The position numbers were made by a program, and so were the translations under genes. DNA of 64,000 bases from Chrysoperla carnea (Eukaryota; Arthropoda; Insecta; Neuroptera; Chrysopidae). This document shows, one piece after another, positions 1-12,023 of the stretch. The DNA is taken from assembly GCF_905475395.1 (NCBI RefSeq), contig NC_058341.1, positions 60,209,501 through 60,273,500 on the forward strand. The letters run 5' to 3'. The notes beneath the pieces are model-generated. The model saw only the letters and a list, made by a program, of their open reading frames with translations. It made no database searches and had not been told where the DNA came from. How positions within the stretch are numbered: the first letter of the stretch is position 1; the number at the start of each line of letters is the position of its first letter.

Positions 1-11
1 TTTGTAAAACT

Positions 12-254
12 CACCGTTTTTGAAATACAAGTGATTGAAGAAGAAAAACTAATTTTGATGTCTCAAAAACGGTGAGGTGGCGGGAAAAAAGTCCAGAGAC
101 AAAAATTGTTTAAAATTTGTGTAAAATATAAGATCCAATAAGTTCCAAATCAAATATTTGATCAAAACCACACATGATCGTTAATTTCGACAGTCTATAA
201 TTACATCAAAATTTAAGGCTTTTTGTCTTCAATCACTTGTATCTCAAAAACAGT
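12..254. repeat. Inverted repeat (foldback), about 30-bp arms
   Basis: The left arm at about 12-50 (beginning ACCGTTTTTGAAATACAAGT) is the reverse complement of about 225-254 (ending TTGTATCTCAAAAACAGT) with a few mismatches. A third shorter copy of the core, CTCAAAAACGGTGAG, is at 62-76. It has no coding capacity and is probably a degraded non-autonomous element. Confidence 0.6.
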
Positions 255-270
255 AAATTAAGAAAAGAGA

Positions 271-464
271 TGTAAGGGAGGGGTGATTTTTTTTAAATTT
301 AACTTGAATATTATTTTTATCCTATTTTATATTAAAGAAATGAAGCTGGATAGAGGCCGGTAGCATTTCTATGGAACAATATTTTATCGTACCGGCGCGG
401 CCGCCTTTATCCGGCTTAATTTCTTTAATATAAAATAGAATAAAAATAATACCCCCCCCTTACA
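271..464. mobile_element. Foldback MITE
   Basis: Terminal inverted repeats begin TGTAAGGGAGGGGT and end in the matching ACCCCCCCCTTACA. The arms stay complementary inward across the ATTATTTTTATCCTATTTTA block (about 311-355 against 408-452). The short centre is GC-richer. It lies upstream of the first visible DLGAP exon, probably in an intron. Confidence 0.65.
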
Positions 465-705
465 TTGCTTAGTTCAATCACTATAAATTAACATATGCAT
501 CGCAAATATTGTGTTATTAATCCTGTATTTTTAAATTTTTTATCTATTTCATTATGCGGTTATTCAAAAAGAGTAGAAATAAAACAATGGAATATTTGTA
601 AAAAGATTTAATAACACTAAAATGACCTATTACGTTTTTTTCCAAATCGTTTAACTTGTCAAAAATTGTCTGAAAGTGTAATTTGTTTTTTATTTCTTGT
701 TTCAG

Positions 706-2589
706 GATTATGTCATAAAAATATTAACCAAATTGAAGGTGAACCATTCCCAACAACTGCTGAAGATTTACAAGGATTTTGGGATATGGTTATGTTACAA
801 ATCAATCAAGTGAATGACTTATTTAAAGATTTAGATGAATTACGTGAAAATAATTGGATAGTTGAGGTAATTTGTTATTTTTTCAATTTTTTTTTAAACC
901 ACAATTGTAAGCCTTGTCGTTTATTGGAAAAGTGAACGACTTATTCGTTATTTGGCACTTTTTGCCTTGACGTCGACTGGAACTTAAGACGAAGAAAAAT
1001 TCGTAAACCGAGTTTGTCCGTCTAAATAGGTGACCGACAGAATATTCGATTGATTTTCCACTGAAACCTGCTTTCGGTTGTAAGTTCATAGTTATATATT
1101 TCCTTGTGCTATTGGAACAGACAGTAATTACTGCAGTGAATGAGGAAGGTGTCAACTTTGATCCGACTTTCTATAATTTAGATTATCTTCATTAATTTCA
1201 TGTATAGCTATTTTCAAAGTTTTAAGAGTAAAGGACCCTGTATTAATCTTATGAGAATTGGATCTCGACCAATTTTGCTTAGAATGCGAGATTTTGTAGA
1301 TCTTAGAATCCTGATCAATAGTCTCAATGAGCACGACGATCCAAAAGCCATTGAGACTTTTGATCAGTGTGCTAAGATATACTAAATCTCACAAAATGAG
1401 CAAATTTGACCAAAACCCAATTTCTATAACATTAGCGCGGGGTCCTTTTTTTTAATTACGTACGAATTGTAATCATATAACAAATCTATACTTTACGAGA
1501 TAAAAATATCAAAGTTTTGTTTGAACCGAGTACATAAGTATATTTGATTGCTTTAATTAGTGAAGACTTTTTATTATTGGCTGCTTTTTACCGAATTTTA
1601 GCATCGGCACTCTATATATCGATAATCAATTTTTTTCTTTAAAATAAATTGGGGTGTTATTCGGAAACTTTTATTAGAGATATAGCAAAATTATAAAACA
1701 CAAAAATTTTTTTTTTAAATACCACAACAGTTTTTGTCGGAAATATTTTTCCCAAATACGTAGTAATGCGCGAAATTTATGACAGCTGTTGCTCTGAAAG
1801 GTGTCGATTTTCATATAAAGTTTGTATTATGTTTTGATGTCAAGAATAAGTTTCTGAAGTGATGAAGACTTATTCGAATACACCCTGTATGAATTAAATT
1901 AGTTTTCATTGTGACGACAAACGGGAATTAACGTATCGTTTTCAATGTAAATATTACTCCAAAAACAAGAATCTTACGTTTGTTGTATGAAATGATTTGA
2001 AAAATTTTAAAATAATTTTTTGAATCGTAATTTTTTCAATTTTCGATGTTGTGTCCTTGATTTTTATCGATCGTTTTTTAACAAAGGTAGGTGCAGTTAA
2101 GAACATTTTATACCAATTCTCCTAAAAATCAAGGCATCAGTATTTATTATTATGGGCAGCTTTTTTACAATTATTTTTCGATGAAACAACTTTTTCTACC
2201 TAGTTCATGCTACGAAACTCTAACTTTATAAGTATAAAAACACACTCTTAGCGAGCGTTTTGTACATCACTATTAACCATTCTTCCCAAAGCATTCTGTA
2301 TCCCCTTATCTATATCCTCTTACTATAATTTCAGATAAAACCGAAAAAATCATCGGATTTAACAAAAACACGTTCAAAATTGGCAACAAAAAAAGCAACA
2401 CCAACTGTACAATCGGCACCGACAACAGCAAATGGTGAAGTGCAACGAATGAAACGTGAAGCACAACGTAAACTAATGTTAGAACAACGACGTGCTGCCA
2501 TCATGGCTAAGAAAAAATCTAATAATAATGATCATCAAAATGTTGAAATATTTGTCCCTGAATCATCAACTGCAACATTGAATAGCTGA
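706..2589 (+). CDS. DLGAP: Disks large-associated protein (DLGAP/SAPAP, vulcan-like), last two exons
   Basis: This is the 3' end of a GKAP-family postsynaptic scaffold gene; upstream exons lie before the window. Exon A is 706-866, with acceptor TTTCAG, a split first codon, and donor GAG|GTAATT in phase 0. It encodes a GKAP helical block containing FWDMVMLQINQVNDLFKDLD and ENNW, like the vertebrate FWDLLQLSIE...FDEL...NNW block. Exon B is 2335-2589, with acceptor ATTTCAG. It encodes a basic stretch, an EAQRKLMLEQRRAAIMAKKK helix, then VEIFVPE, matching the family's C-terminal IEIYIPEAQTRL. In known members this tail binds the Shank PDZ domain. Here the protein ends TATLNS, two residues past the expected hydrophobic end, so the canonical class I PDZ ligand is absent. 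The 1.47-kb intron carries a foldback element. Confidence 0.85.
1230..1447. repeat. Imperfect palindrome (foldback MITE) in DLGAP intron
   Basis: The arms start AAAGGACCCTG and end GGGGTCCTTT and pair with mismatches over about 100 nt each. The innermost 82 nt (1300-1381) form a pre-miRNA-like hairpin: ATCTTAG pairs with CTAAGAT, CTGATCAA with TTGATCAG and GTCTCAATG with CATTGAGAC, separated by small symmetric internal loops and closed by a 19-nt loop. The short ORFs reported here on both strands follow from the palindrome. Confidence 0.7.
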
Positions 2590-2618
2590 AACTTATAAAA
2601 TTAATTAATAATATCTCT

Positions 2619-2624
2619 AATAAA
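2619..2624 (+). promoter_or_regulatory. Polyadenylation signal AATAAA of the DLGAP gene
   Basis: An AATAAA hexamer lies 30 bp after the DLGAP stop codon in AT-rich 3' UTR. Confidence 0.55.
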
Positions 2625-2838
2625 TTATTATTTTTATTATTCACAAGAAAAACGGTTGAGTTTTTTGAAAGTTAAAAAAATAAGAAAACAAAAAAAAATA
2701 CATAATGTATAAATATGTTCCTCTTTGGAGATTTTATCTTAATGATTCATGATTCGTACTGATATTATAATATTTTTTAAATTTAATTAATCGTGTTTTT
2801 TTTAATTAACTGTTTTTTGAGATGTATATGTCGCATAA

Positions 2839-3081
2839 TTAGCCGTTTAATTAACAGTGTACTTTTAACTAAGAGGAGGCCGACGCCATATTAACAGTGT
2901 GGGGGTTTCAGTGTCAGGTGGCCGAAAGTGGAACTAAATTCAAGTGACTAAGTTAGGCAAGTAGATAAGGTTATCGATCCAAGTCATTTGCCTAGCTGTT
3001 TGATTGAATGGAGGTATATCCTCCAGGCCACTAATTGAACCGGCACCGTTTAGTAAAAAGTCTAGACTGTTGAACGGCTAA
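2839..3081. mobile_element. MITE with about 30-bp terminal inverted repeats
   Basis: The left end TTAGCCGTTTAATTAACAGT is matched by the right end TGTTGAACGGCTAA. The further pairing of GTACTTTTAACTAAG with TAGTAAAAAGTCTAG supports TIRs of about 30 bp. The interior is GC-richer than the flanks and non-coding. Confidence 0.6.
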
Positions 3082-3549
3082 GTAAGCAAATTGGCTGCGA
3101 CATATAAATTATATCAATATTAAAAGTCATCGCACCATGTAATGTAACGCTTTTATTATCGACCGATAGTTAAATTTTTTTTAAATTCTATACCTTCTAA
3201 ACCTTATTGGAAAATGACATTTTTATAATGCATAAGTTTTAGTTACATATTGTGATCAATAATTTAAGTGTAAGACTTAAAGCGAATCTTCGTTTTCGAA
3301 TGTAAAAAAGTTGAAACACCTTGCTTATATTTACTAAAAAAAATATCAATAATTTTGAGAAAACTGCGTTTTAAATCTTACAATTTGGTATCACTATAAG
3401 TGAAATCTAGAAGGGAAAATTTTAAGAAATTCATGCGGGTATTTTAAAATAATCGTTTTGACAATTCATAAATGGAATTGCTGATTAAACATTAAACTTC
3501 AATGAGAAAATGGATGAACGTAATATCTTAATCAGGCGACATTGTGTCG

Positions 3550-5462
3550 AGCAAACAGAACATAGCCGTTGTGGCCGGGTATAACAAACCTACACGCTCT
3601 TTATAGAAATAAGACGTGCAAAATCCATCGTAGCCTCAGTGACTCTAAATAGAATAGCTAGTACGTTCGTAAAATTGTGGGAAAAGTCTATTCAATTCAT
3701 CAATAAACAATAAAAAACAACCCACTCTTTGCATATTTAAATGTTACGTGGCTATTGTGGTCGGGTATAACTTATCCGCGCGCTCTTCGTAAACTCCATC
3801 GTAGCCGTATCGACATATCAATAGCTAATACGCTCAAAGAAAACAAAGACCTCGTTTACTTGAGTGGCAAATAATACGCGTATTTTGTTTTAAAATTAGG
3901 GTATTAGCCGTCAGGGATTAGATACCCGGCAACAATAACGCCGGATTAAAACGTAACTAATTAGAATTGACAAAAATAAAATTTATTCGAATTGTGATTG
4001 CTAATTTAAACTACCAATGGAATGTCAGGCATTATTATTTCCTTTAATTAAAATATAAATAAATTTATCTACATTTAAAAATTTTTCATGACCCGAAACT
4101 TTTCCTGAAAATTTTTGGTTAACAACAAAGAATATCAGCCAAGAGTTTTTTTAAATCTTATTTCGAGGTCCAAGTTGTCCAATCTTTTGGCTGTTTGACA
4201 AAGATCTAGACGTGGAAATTGAAAATAAACAAGGAAAATGGAATATTAGAGCGAAAGACAATCGCTTAAAGTGAAACGTAGTAACCGTGGCATCAGACAC
4301 TACTTTTTAATGGTGCCTAACAAAAGTCAATTTTTACGGTCAGTTACTATATTAAATTTTTGTATTATTAGGGTTTTAAATAAATTAAACTATCGATGGA
4401 TAATAGACATCTTGAATACATGCAAAAAAAAAAAAAAACACATACCATCACCATTATTTTTATTACTTGATTTAAATATTTAATGAATTCTTACTTTTTT
4501 TTTTTATTAATTGAAGACAGTTTATTAATATTTAAATAATTTTGTTATATTAATTTTAACGTACTAAAAAAATTTGTTTTCCTCTCTGGTTTTTAAAAAT
4601 ACATTTACATTTACACATTTACACAAACTTCTACCGGGCCTGTTGTAAGCTTTATTAGCGAGGGCTTTCATAAAAAATGATTATTATTAATAGATCATGG
4701 TATGATATATACATCATTTGTTACGCTATTTTAATAAAAACTACTTGCAAGAGTTTGCCCCCATATGTTTGATTATTATCCATGCGAGAATAGATTTTTG
4801 AGGTGCTAACATGATTTGAAGAATTTAGCCCGGTGGAAATAATACACAATTACATAAATATTTATCGTTGAATGTGCAAGCGAATTTGAATTATTTCGAA
4901 ATTATTTTCAGTTTATTTATAAACAATTTTGAAACAGTTTAATTTTAGATGTTAAGATAATTACTTAAATTCAGTAATGATTTAATTTAAATGAAATGCG
5001 ACTTATTCGTTTTTAGTTCTTAATTTGCTGAAATGTTTGCTGCATTGTGTGTTTATAGCAAATACGTTGTGTTAAATAGAGCTTTTCGCACGGAAAGAAT
5101 TCTAATAAACGTGCGTTTGAATCGACGTGAGGCCTTAGCGACGACGTGGCGACCAAATAGAACATACCCGTTGTAGCCGGGTATATTTTACCCATGTACA
5201 TTATTGTACACTGAATCAATCTTATGTCAATATTAGTTTTCTATATTTTGAAAATAGATAATTATGAAAATTTAATATTTATTCATTATAAAATGAGCGT
5301 ATAATCATATAAAATTGAAAAAAACTAAACTATACATATAAATGTTACGTGGCCATTGTGGTCAAGTATATCTTACTCGCACGATCTGCATAGACGTAAG
5401 ACGTAAAAACTCTACCGTGGCAGTAGAGACAGTAAATAGAATAGCAATTACTTTCTTAAAAT
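3550..5462. repeat. Cluster of five diverged copies of a short repeat with core GTTGTGGCCGGGTATA
   Basis: Copies lie at about 3560-3680, 3740-3840, 3890-3950 (inverted), 5140-5200 and 5340-5462. Each has a core like CGTTGTGGCCGGGTATAAC. The longer copies continue with a block containing a variant of ACGTAAGACGT, then CCATCGTAGCC or CTACCGTGGCAG, then AATAGAATAGC. Copies differ by about 10-30 per cent by eye. There is no ORF or recognisable tRNA-like head. The rest of 2.6-6.2 kb is AT-rich and shows no gene. Confidence 0.6.
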
Positions 5463-6223
5463 GTGTATCTTTGATCTATTTTTATCTAAAATTAAACTGT
5501 TTCACAAAAAAAAACCTCTATTAAGTTTTAAACATTCCCAATTTTAATTTACCAAATTAGATTACTTTAACGTACGAAAACTTTAACTAAATTCAAGTTG
5601 AGTAGATCCTGAATTTTCTGAAAATAATTTCAACATGTTAATTAATTTATACAATGAGTAGAGAGCTTACAAGAAAAAAAACAAGTCGATTTTATTTATT
5701 TATAATATTGTAAAGAGCAAAATAAAAATATGAAAATGCGAGTAAAAAATTCATTTAAAAAAATATTTTCTATTTGTAATTTGTTTAAAAAAAAAATGAA
5801 TTTTTTACTACAATAATATCGTAAAAACATTTTTGTATTTGTTAGACACTATTTATTAAAAAAAAATAACTTTTTGTAATTTTTTATCATTTTATATATA
5901 TTTAGATAAAACATTTTAGAATTATATGATTAATTGATTATATTAGCAATTTTATAAAGATTATACTAAAATTTAGCAAGCAGAAAAAACACCACATTCG
6001 TAATATTTAAAAATTTTAGCTACCAGATATGAACAGACAACACATTGTTTTAAAATAGTTTTTCATAATTAAAAAACTTTTTTGTTGCATTGTTCTTTTT
6101 GTTTTTGTTTTTTTAAGGGAAAACATTAGTAGAAACAAAGATATCGACCGAAATCAGTTTATCAATTATTATTTATATCACAGATGTCAACACTAGCAAA
6201 CGCCGTGTTGTTAAAAGAACACA

Positions 6224-6640
6224 ATTATAATGGTGCAGGAGATGGTATAAGGTCGATCGACCTTCACCTATCTGTTAACCAGATGAGATATTTTTTTATT
6301 TAATTTTATTGATTGATACACACGCTTATGGTAGCTTCTATATTATGATAGATATTTTTAATTAAATTAATTTTAATCAATTTGTTTTTCATAAGGTTTC
6401 TTTGCAGGCAAGTCTATACCATTATTTTCGTAATTATCTTTTTTCTGATACCAAGTTCGCTTGGTTTACAGATCAGTGTAGTTACCTATATTGACTTACC
6501 TGTACATACGATAGACGGTTACCTCACCGATCTATTAACCAGCGGCGGATTGACTATACAGGATTTCGGCGGAATTCCCAGTGGTCTTAGAAATGAAAAA
6601 CACGTATTTATTTGATTATAATCACTCATAGTTTTTTTTA
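6224..6640. repeat. Dispersed repeat, inverted relative to 21290-21640
   Basis: Segments such as TGCAGGCAAGTCTATACCAT, TTTTCGTAATTATCTTT and CTGATACCAA recur as reverse complements at about 21425-21490, and the flanking GGTCGATCGACCTTCACC resembles the sequence near 21610. The 77-residue ORF here is a by-product. It is an unclassified element with no coding content. Confidence 0.5.
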
Positions 6641-6649
6641 TCTGTCAGC

Positions 6650-8938
6650 TAGAGCTGTTCACTATATATTTCAAGCGGCCACCGCGCCTCTAACTTACAA
6701 CTTCAACACTGCGATACAACGTTGTGCTAACGAAAAATTCCTATAATTATAGACTGCTTGTGTTAGGATTTCAATTTCCAAATTTATTTTGTGGCATTGT
6801 TCATTGTTTGCGTGTAATGTTCGTCTTTTTATCTTCGACTCGGTCGGTTTTTTTTGCTACTGTAATCCCTTATAACGAACACACCACATCAACAACACAG
6901 GGTTTCTTTATATTATAAAATAGTTTAGAGCGATACACAATAAATTATATAACATATTGCCTAATTTTGATAAGGATAACCTTGCAAAATTTCTTCTAGA
7001 ATTCTAAATTATGGATTTTGGAGCTGTTACAAAAAAATAAGTTTATATTTTCTGAGAAAACATGACTAAAAAAAGAAATTATTGCTTTTTTTTTCATTTT
7101 TATTTAAAACAATTAAACCCAAATTTTTCAGTGTAAACTAAACTTCGGCTTAGCATAAGTTTGAATTTTATTAATCTAATAAACTAGCTTATTATTTAAA
7201 ACTTTTGCTAGGGGACAATTTATAGAAATTTAAAGATTTAAATAGGACGATAAAATCTCCGTCGTCTTCGTAAGGGTTAGATAAGACACTATAATAATTT
7301 TTCCGTCAAACAAATTCGCTTTTATAGTTAAGATCAGCGGGCCACAATAGGAAAAATATTAACTAGTATTTTTAATCAAAGACCTGTTGTTTTTGTTGAA
7401 CTATTTGTATGTAACCACTCGCTGTTGTCAAATTATCCTATTCGTTTAGTGTTCTTGTTTTAATCACTAGGTCGATAATTGTTGGCCGACAAACCGGCGA
7501 GTATTTAAAGCTAATTCATACTGATGATGACTAATTGGTAGTTGAAATACGTACTTATATAATACAAAATTGATCTAATAAATTGGGGATAAAATCGAAA
7601 TTTATTTCGGCGAGCAATAAATATTAGTGGCAGTTTTCATTGATTACTACAAACAAAAATTAAAATTGCCTAAGTGTGCGATACCTTATGCTAAGTTTGA
7701 AATAATTTTTATTTGGGAAAATTCTCAATATGGCTTATATTACTCAGAAATTAAAAATATTTTCATTGAGCTTAAAATTGAAGAATTTCCGTTTTTGTTA
7801 TTCTAAAAAGAAGATAATTGAATGACAAGTAAAAAATAAATTTTGTCTCGACAAAATAGAATACGCGTTGATCCTAAAAATTGTAATTTTTGTGTTCGAT
7901 GCCAGACTATGTCGATTGTGAAATAAAATCATTTTTGTATTCATTTTTCAATTATCTGATTAGATTGTCAAAAGAATATTCATCAATTTTAATCGCAATT
8001 AAAATTTATCGAAGTTTGGTGAATAAACACTAAATAAAATCTTGCAGACTCTTTATCAATGAAAATCAGGGACTAAAAATTTATATTATCAGATTAAAAT
8101 AATTTTTGTAACTTTGAACTATCAAAATCTATTAATTTGAATACTGAAGGGAACTTTTGAACAGGATTTTTGTTCGGGATCGTTCAGATGTAATAAAAAA
8201 TTTCAATATAGAGTGGTCATTAAATAATTATTTCGTATTATAGTGGTCATATAAAATAAAATTTATTGTCGCTCACTGTTTTCTATAAATATATAATGTG
8301 ACCATGGATGAAGTTGACAAGAGGGAAATAATTTTTAATATTAGTTAATCGGCCTGATTTGATCGATGCCGAATAATTCTACTCTTTGTATTTTTTCAGT
8401 TTTTGGCTTTATAGTGTGATTAGAAATAAACGACAATCTTATTTTCTCGAATATCAAGGATTTTTATAAAGAACAACCTACCGTGATAAATTTAATAACA
8501 AAAATTGTTTATCCAATGGCAACTTTTTTCTAAGGCACATTTTACATTTATATCAAAAAAAGCTTATTAAAAACGAATGCATTCACCAAATTTATTAAAT
8601 TTATGTTAAATGTGATATAAATAATTGAAAAAAAATCTTTTTTTAATAATGAAAATAAGAAAGAGAATATTTTATTGCGCTTGATTAAATATTTCTTACA
8701 AGACTGGTGTATTACGTTTCATGACAAATTAAATTTTTAATAAAAAAATATATTGTTACATCATTTTATTATAAATATATTCATACGATTTTTTTTTTGT
8801 AAATAGTAAACATACATATGATTTTTATTTTATTGTAGAATGGACGCGATTATTCGCTAAATATACATTACGCGTTATAAACTGGCCTTTGGTCTAAGTG
8901 TCTAAAAACCATATAAATTATAAGTTATGGGAACATGT
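6650..8938. other. Gene-free AT-rich intergenic DNA
   Basis: No exon with family resemblance and no clear repeat structure was found. There is a short local direct repeat of TAGAGTGGTCAT/TATAGTGGTCAT near 8210-8250. Confidence 0.4.
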
Positions 8939-9605
8939 AGGTTAGCTTAGGTTAGAGTGGCTGTCCTGGCGTAGGACACACATAGACGAAAGGATCGGTT
9001 GTGATATCGAAAAAGGGTTGGTCCATCTCAGGCCACTGCTGCATTAAGCATTTGGAGCTGTTTAAGAACGGCAGGAGTGCTTTGACGTTAACGGCCGGAG
9101 GATCGTCAAAGAAAAGCTGGCTCAAGTGAGTCCATCTCCTCTAGTAAGATCTAGACAGAGCCAAAGACGTTAAAAGATCGTTTCCTCATCATCCTCACTG
9201 TGCCTGCTCCTGCAATAATTGTGATACACTGTCAGACCCAGGCGTTCAGCGTACCTGCCACCTAACCAGTGTTCTGTGATTGCCGCATTAATTTTGCTTA
9301 TAAGAGTTCTTTGAAGCGATATAAGATCTTCGGAACGTGTACGATTGTACTCAGAACATATATGTCTTGTAGTATCACAAGTGCGTTCGTCTTTCCGTCT
9401 AATATTGGCCTTTCTTTAAGGTATCCTCATTCAAAGGCACTTTGCAATTCGCAAATGCAAATCCCGGATACTTATTGAAGCTTGTGCCATTTCTAGCAAG
9501 CTTGCCCGCTTCACAATTCCCGGAATGTCCCTGTGTCCTGGTACCCATATCAGCTTTACATTCATTTGTTTCGGCAGCTTATTTAAGGACGTTCATGGGA
9601 ACATG
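8939..9605 (-). mobile_element. Non-LTR retrotransposon remnant, 3' end with RNase H tail (degenerate)
   Basis: Read on the minus strand this is the same element as 54312-55330. It carries the 3' UTR (GTCCTGGCGTAGGACACACA as seen on +), the region coding the C-terminal zinc-knuckle-like tail, and the RNase H stretch around the WVPGHRG position (GTGTCCTGGTACCCATATCA on +). It has many frame breaks. Its 3' terminus reads AGGTTAGCTTAGGTTAG on +, i.e. CTAACCTAA-like in element sense. Confidence 0.75.
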
Positions 9606-9689
9606 TTCTGTTCGGGGAATGGTCTTCAATATAAAAGTTGTCATTTTTAAAGTTTCCGCTTCATGAAATTATAAAGCTTTTCGGACCCA

Positions 9690-12023
9690 GACCCAGTTCA
9701 AAAAAGATTCTTACAACATACTTAGTGTTTAGTATCTGTACTCAAGTAAAAATCAATTGAGAAGTTGTAAATATTTTTTTGAATTTAGATATGACTCCGT
9801 ATTCAATTTTTTACTAAAATTTGGATTATATTGAAATGTATAATTAAAATAACTTTACAAGATATAAGTAAACCTGGAAATTAATACAGAGTGGGCGGTC
9901 ATCGATTCCTAATTGGGTGACCGACGCTTGAAAAATAGCAATATCTTGAGAAAGGAAAATTTTAAGGTTATAAAATAAAAAACCACTTTTCAGCATTAAA
10001 AATTTTACTTAAATATTTATGAGTCTATTTTTAACATTTACTATCAAAAATAGCTTTATCCTCATAAGCCCAGAATGGAAGTTAATACGATTAATATGCA
10101 TGCGTACATGTGTTTTGTACTTTTTTTAAAGTAGCGAGTGGTTCAATTTCTTGTAAATTCTAAATACTTTCTATTTTGTCACTCTGAATCTTGCACATCC
10201 TTTATTTTGCACACTGTACAAAGAGAGCGACAGTAAGGGGGCAAGATAATCTAAGCATACCCCCCTGAATATACAATAAGTGTATGTATGCAGAGGTGGA
10301 TTTAGAAATTTTACGCCTAGAGACGGTTTCAAAAATTAGTTTATAATTTTGCAATAATTTCCAATGAGTAAAATAACTTTTAATAAAACGCGAATAAAAG
10401 GCCATTGAAATTAAAATTATTTTGGAACATGCTGAAATAGAAAGGTGGAGTAGTGGAATCGGATGCAAAAAAATTAATATTAAAATATGATATGTTTACT
10501 ATTTAAAAAATAATATAGTCATTTTTAAAATAAATATGTTATCAAATTATTGAAGAAAATTACCTTATTGTTTTCTATATGTTTAAAAAATAGATAAATT
10601 TTAATTTGTATAACTATTTTTAATATAAGAAATTTGAAACAAAAAATTAAGAAATTTGGAGAGATTCCGTGTCAACAAGTGCATTATTATTTATTAGCTG
10701 TTCAAAAAGAAAAAAAAACATCACGGAATTTTCAAAAAAATATCTTTAAAACAAAATGCAATTGCGCAATTTATAATTAATAATAATATAATAAATAAAA
10801 TAAATGTTTGTAAATGCGCGCCGTTTTATATTTAAAAAAAACATTTTATTACTACAGTTTTGTTGATTTGCATGTTTTTTAAATGTGAGAAAGTAAATTA
10901 TTAATTATTATATTGAAAAATAATTATATGTGTTAAAATTTATATTATATAATTATAATAAAAGAATTTTTTGCATTATAGATCTGATTTGAAACAAAGT
11001 ATATTATATTAAGTAATTATTTACTGAATATAATGATTATAAATAAAAACAATTCGTACCATATATTCAGTTTATATATTTGGAAATTAATAAAAAGGAA
11101 AATTTAATATTCATTATTTGACTTTATTTCTACCTTCTTTTTATCCGCAATTTATGAATTATAAAAGACTCCAACTTTAGAGTTAACAATGACATTATTT
11201 TCAGTCAGGCAGAAGGTTCGTAAATTTAATCTTAAAATAAAACGATTTACGAATTAAAAAATCCAGAATATTTGAGTGCTAATTATATGTTCGAAAATAG
11301 ACGAATCTGTCTAAAAAATACACCTTTTTATGATACTAGAAAACTCAAAAACCAATACAGTGCCGAGTTGTATTGAAATTTATATTGGCCTCAATTCTAG
11401 TTTGAGAATGTTTTTTATGCAAATGAAGAAAATTATTTTTCTACCCATTACAACGGGTTTTTTTGTTTTAAATTATTTATTAAGGTTTTAACTTTAATTT
11501 GAATAGTTTTTTTAAAATTTCTACGGACTAGTTTGGGAGAAATCAATGAAAACATACCATCCATCTACCGTTTTACCATAAGACTGCATTTGAAGTTATT
11601 TATTTATTTAAATAATCGGACAACCCCCAATAAAATTTTCAGTGTTGATTTAGACTTATATTAGTTCAAACACATATAAAAAAAAATCAAGCCTTTTACC
11701 CAACGTTGCCCTGGCGCTCGTACATCCTTAAAGTTTTCACAGTAGTTTTAGCATTAATTGAATAGCATCCTACTACATTTTCCTTCCTTTTATAGCCTTT
11801 TGTACCCATATATCTCCAAAAAACTCTTAAGACGCATTCCAGTACCTAAAGTCGCAGAAGAGTGGAATTTTTGGACATAGGTTATAGATCGGATTCAGGA
11901 ATGTTTAAAGTGATATCATTAAAACAAATTAAAATACATTTGTTTTTAACTTTATATTATTAATTAATTATTAATTATAATACATTATATATTTTTTCAC
12001 AGCATATAAAAAATAGAAAATCA
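9690..12023. other. Gene-free AT-rich intergenic DNA
   Basis: Long A/T-dominated stretch, especially 10480-11130. The 88-residue minus ORF near 10.2-10.5 kb lacks any family resemblance. No gene or clear element can be supported. Confidence 0.4.

Noticed and set aside
3915-3950. GGGATTAGATACCC, identical to a universal small-subunit rRNA primer site, suggesting a mitochondrial 12S insertion
   Set aside because: The surrounding bases do not follow insect 12S rRNA. The reverse complement (GTTGCCGGGTATCTAATCC) fits the local GTTGTGGCCGGGTATA repeat family, which explains it better.
4271-4483. 70-codon ORF with lysine run
   Set aside because: Ends in low-complexity A/T sequence with no homology; likely chance.
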